Source: CAVXYC01 sp046154735 (lineage in GTDB: Bacteria; Chloroflexota; UBA6077; JACCZL01). Taken from it: DNA of 7,823 nt. The stretch's first letter is position 1, and every line of letters starts with the position of its first letter. Under the pieces are notes generated by a model. That model saw only the letters and a program-made list of their open reading frames with translations, searched no databases and was not told the origin of the DNA. Shown here one piece after another: positions 6,057-7,823 of this stretch. The DNA lies in the NCBI GenBank assembly GCA_046154735.1, contig JBJXFJ010000444.1:1-7823 (forward strand), given 5' to 3'. Both the position numbers and the translations under genes were made by a program.

Positions 6057-7802
6057 ATGGCCCAGGCTCAACCGCTTCCCGCACCCGCCACGGGCGAACG
6101 GCGCTTTCCAACGCCAAGCACCGGGCTCATGGTGATGTCACTGATCATCCTGGTGCTCGGCTTCTACATCATCTACCCGCTCGCGCTTATTTTCATCAAC
6201 AGCTTCAATGTAGCCCGCATCGCTGAACCGGCACGGTATGGGCTGGACAACTGGGCAGCAGCTTTCAGCTCAGCCGGGCTATTCCAATCCATCTGGAATA
6301 CGGTCTATATCTACCTCTGTTACATCAGCATTGCCTTCCCCATGGCGGTGCTGATTGCTTGGCTACTGGCACGTTGCAACATCCCCTATGCTGGTGTATT
6401 GGAGATCATGTTCTGGGTAAGCTACATGTTGCCCGGTCTCTTCACCACGATTGGCTGGATGATGTTGCTGGATCCCGATCTGGGACTCATCAATGTGGGT
6501 CTCAAGCAGTGGCTGCCCTTTATCAAGGAGAGCCCCTTCAACATCTACACGGTCCAGGGCATCATCTGGGCGCATCTGGTGAGCACGGCCATCAGCACCA
6601 AAGTCATGTTGCTCACGCCCTCGTTCCGCAATATGGATGTCTCGTTTGAAGAAGCTAGCCGCGCCTCAGGGGCTTCTGGTTGGGTCACCATGATGCGCGT
6701 CACGCTGCCTCTCATGATCCCCGCGATGACGATTGTGTTCATGCTGAACGTGGTGCGCATGTTCCAGACGTTTGAAATTGAGCAGCTCATTGGCACGCCG
6801 TTCAACTTTTTTGTCTATTCCACTAAGATCTACAACCTCGCCCGAGCTACTGAACCTCCGCAATATGGGCAGGCCACCGCGCTTGCCAGCATTACACTCG
6901 TGCTCATCTTTGCGATCATCCCCATTCAACGCTGGCTGCTGCATCGGCGTGATACCACCACGGTGGGCAGCAAATTCCGCAGTGGATTGATCGATCTCGG
7001 GCCCTGGCGCTGGCTCGCATTTGGGTTTATCGCGTTGATCCTCATCATCTTGAACATCGTGCCATTGGTCACGGTGATTCTGGGCAGCTTCATGACCCGC
7101 GCGGGATTCTTCCAGATTAATCCACTCTTCACCTTGAAGCACTGGGAACTCGTGCTGGGCGATAACCAATTTCGCCAGGCACTCTTCAACACATTTTTCA
7201 TCAGTGGATTTACCGCCATCATCAGCCCGCTGATGTTCTCAATCATCGCGTACATTCTGGTGCGCACCCGCTGGCCAGGTCGCGGACTGCTCGATAGCAT
7301 CATTTGGGGATCCGCGGCGATCCCGGGGATCCTCGCCAGCCTCGGGCTGTTGTGGGCCTTTCTGGGCACACCGTTCCTCCGGCCGCTGTATGGCACGCTC
7401 TGGGCGCTGGTCCTGGTGGCCCTCCTGCAGGGCAAGCTCACCGCGATTCAGCTCAATAAAGCCACGTTCTTGCAGCTAGGTCAAGATCTGGAAGACGCGG
7501 CTCGTGCATCAGGAAGCAACTGGTGGAGTGTGTACTGGCGGATCTGGATTCCGCTCATCCTGCCAACGCTCATTCTGGTGGGCACCCTCCACTTCGTGGT
7601 TACCGCGCAATCCACGAGCTACGTGGTGATGCTGGCCAGCAAAGAAACGAAGACGCTCTCACTCCTTGCGTTGGAATTTGCATCGGGCGGAGTGACCATG
7701 CGTGAGGAAGCCGGGATCATCGGTCTCTTCATTGTGGGCATGACCCTCGGCGTGGCTCTGATTGCGCGGGCGTTCGGAATGAAGGTGGGCATACGACACT
7801 GA
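6057..7802 (+). CDS. ABC transporter permease, fused double domain (FbpB-like)
   Basis: The 581-residue inner-membrane protein has two binding-protein-dependent transport permease domains (MetI-like) in one chain, as in ferric-iron FbpB/AfuB-type permeases, so one polypeptide can form the complete channel. A hydrophilic Pro-rich N-terminus precedes the first helix (about 22-48). The first half carries the EAA loop EEASRASGASGWVTMMRVTL (198-217) followed by Pro218. A linker with RRDTTTVGSK separates it from the second half, whose EAA loop is EDAARASGSNWWSVYWRIWI (479-498) followed by Pro499. These loops contact the ATPase. About 12 membrane helices are expected. GAGG (6047-6050) lies 6 bases before the ATG. 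It is transcribed with the two binding proteins and is presumably followed by the ATPase gene. The ligand is uncertain; related permeases also serve thiamine, phosphonate and polyamine systems. Confidence 0.92.
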   Translation: MAQAQPLPAPATGERRFPTPSTGLMVMSLIILVLGFYIIYPLALIFINSFNVARIAEPARYGLDNWAAAFSSAGLFQSIWNTVYIYLCYISIAFPMAVLIAWLLARCNIPYAGVLEIMFWVSYMLPGLFTTIGWMMLLDPDLGLINVGLKQWLPFIKESPFNIYTVQGIIWAHLVSTAISTKVMLLTPSFRNMDVSFEEASRASGASGWVTMMRVTLPLMIPAMTIVFMLNVVRMFQTFEIEQLIGTPFNFFVYSTKIYNLARATEPPQYGQATALASITLVLIFAIIPIQRWLLHRRDTTTVGSKFRSGLIDLGPWRWLAFGFIALILIILNIVPLVTVILGSFMTRAGFFQINPLFTLKHWELVLGDNQFRQALFNTFFISGFTAIISPLMFSIIAYILVRTRWPGRGLLDSIIWGSAAIPGILASLGLLWAFLGTPFLRPLYGTLWALVLVALLQGKLTAIQLNKATFLQLGQDLEDAARASGSNWWSVYWRIWIPLILPTLILVGTLHFVVTAQSTSYVVMLASKETKTLSLLALEFASGGVTMREEAGIIGLFIVGMTLGVALIARAFGMKVGIRH

Positions 7803-7823
7803 GTGAGTCATCCCATCCGTCAA
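7803..7823 (+). CDS. Possible start of the next operon gene (partial)
   Basis: A GTG lies directly after the permease TGA and its frame stays open for the seven codons left in the window (MSHPIRQ). AAGGTGG (7782-7788) is a possible Shine-Dalgarno, though 14 bases is a long gap. By context this could be the ATP-binding subunit, but seven codons carry no family signal. Confidence 0.3.

Overview
The window looks like a bacterial chromosome segment of moderately high GC (high 50s percent, judged by eye). Four complete genes and a possible fragment of a fifth lie on the + strand. Two neighbouring substrate-binding lipoproteins have a twin-arginine signal, an LAAC lipobox and a long Ala/Pro/Lys linker after the cysteine. 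That style is common in Chloroflexota and some related uncultured soil or marine lineages. I take Chloroflexota as the most likely source, at moderate confidence only, because no marker gene is present.

Layout. Positions 68-1351 encode an alpha/beta hydrolase of an uncharacterised kind, with a GHSAGG nucleophile elbow. A 388-base spacer (1352-1739) holds a short palindrome just after the stop and a weak promoter. Positions 1740-2993 encode a 12-helix major facilitator (MFS) exporter that starts at a GTG codon. A 463-base spacer (2994-3456) is filled with repeats: a tandem array of REP-like hairpins with a period of about 73 bases, a fourth copy inverted so that it makes a perfect 31-base inverted repeat with the first, and a short GTCTCCGC direct repeat. 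The spacer ends in a good sigma70-type promoter (TTGACA, 17 bases, TACATT) with a small hairpin downstream.

That promoter probably drives an ABC import operon. Two paralogous lipoprotein substrate-binding proteins (3457-4707 and 4756-6015) are followed by a fused double-domain permease (6057-7802) of the ferric-iron/FbpB-like type. A GTG codon directly after the permease stop may begin the next gene, expected to be the ATPase, but only seven codons are visible. The gaps are 48, 41 and 0 bases, each of the three complete genes has its own Shine-Dalgarno sequence, and no terminator is evident between them.

How the genes may work together: the two lipoproteins would capture a ligand outside the membrane and hand it to the one permease, whose two six-helix halves form the whole channel. 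The ligand is uncertain. The family is often annotated as iron(III)-binding, but I do not see the adjacent tyrosine pair used by classical ferric-binding proteins. The hydrolase and the MFS protein seem to be separate units. I see no RNA gene, CRISPR array, transposase or phage gene. The most unusual parts are the hairpin array and the tandem pair of binding proteins; I do not see convincing evidence of a wholly new system.
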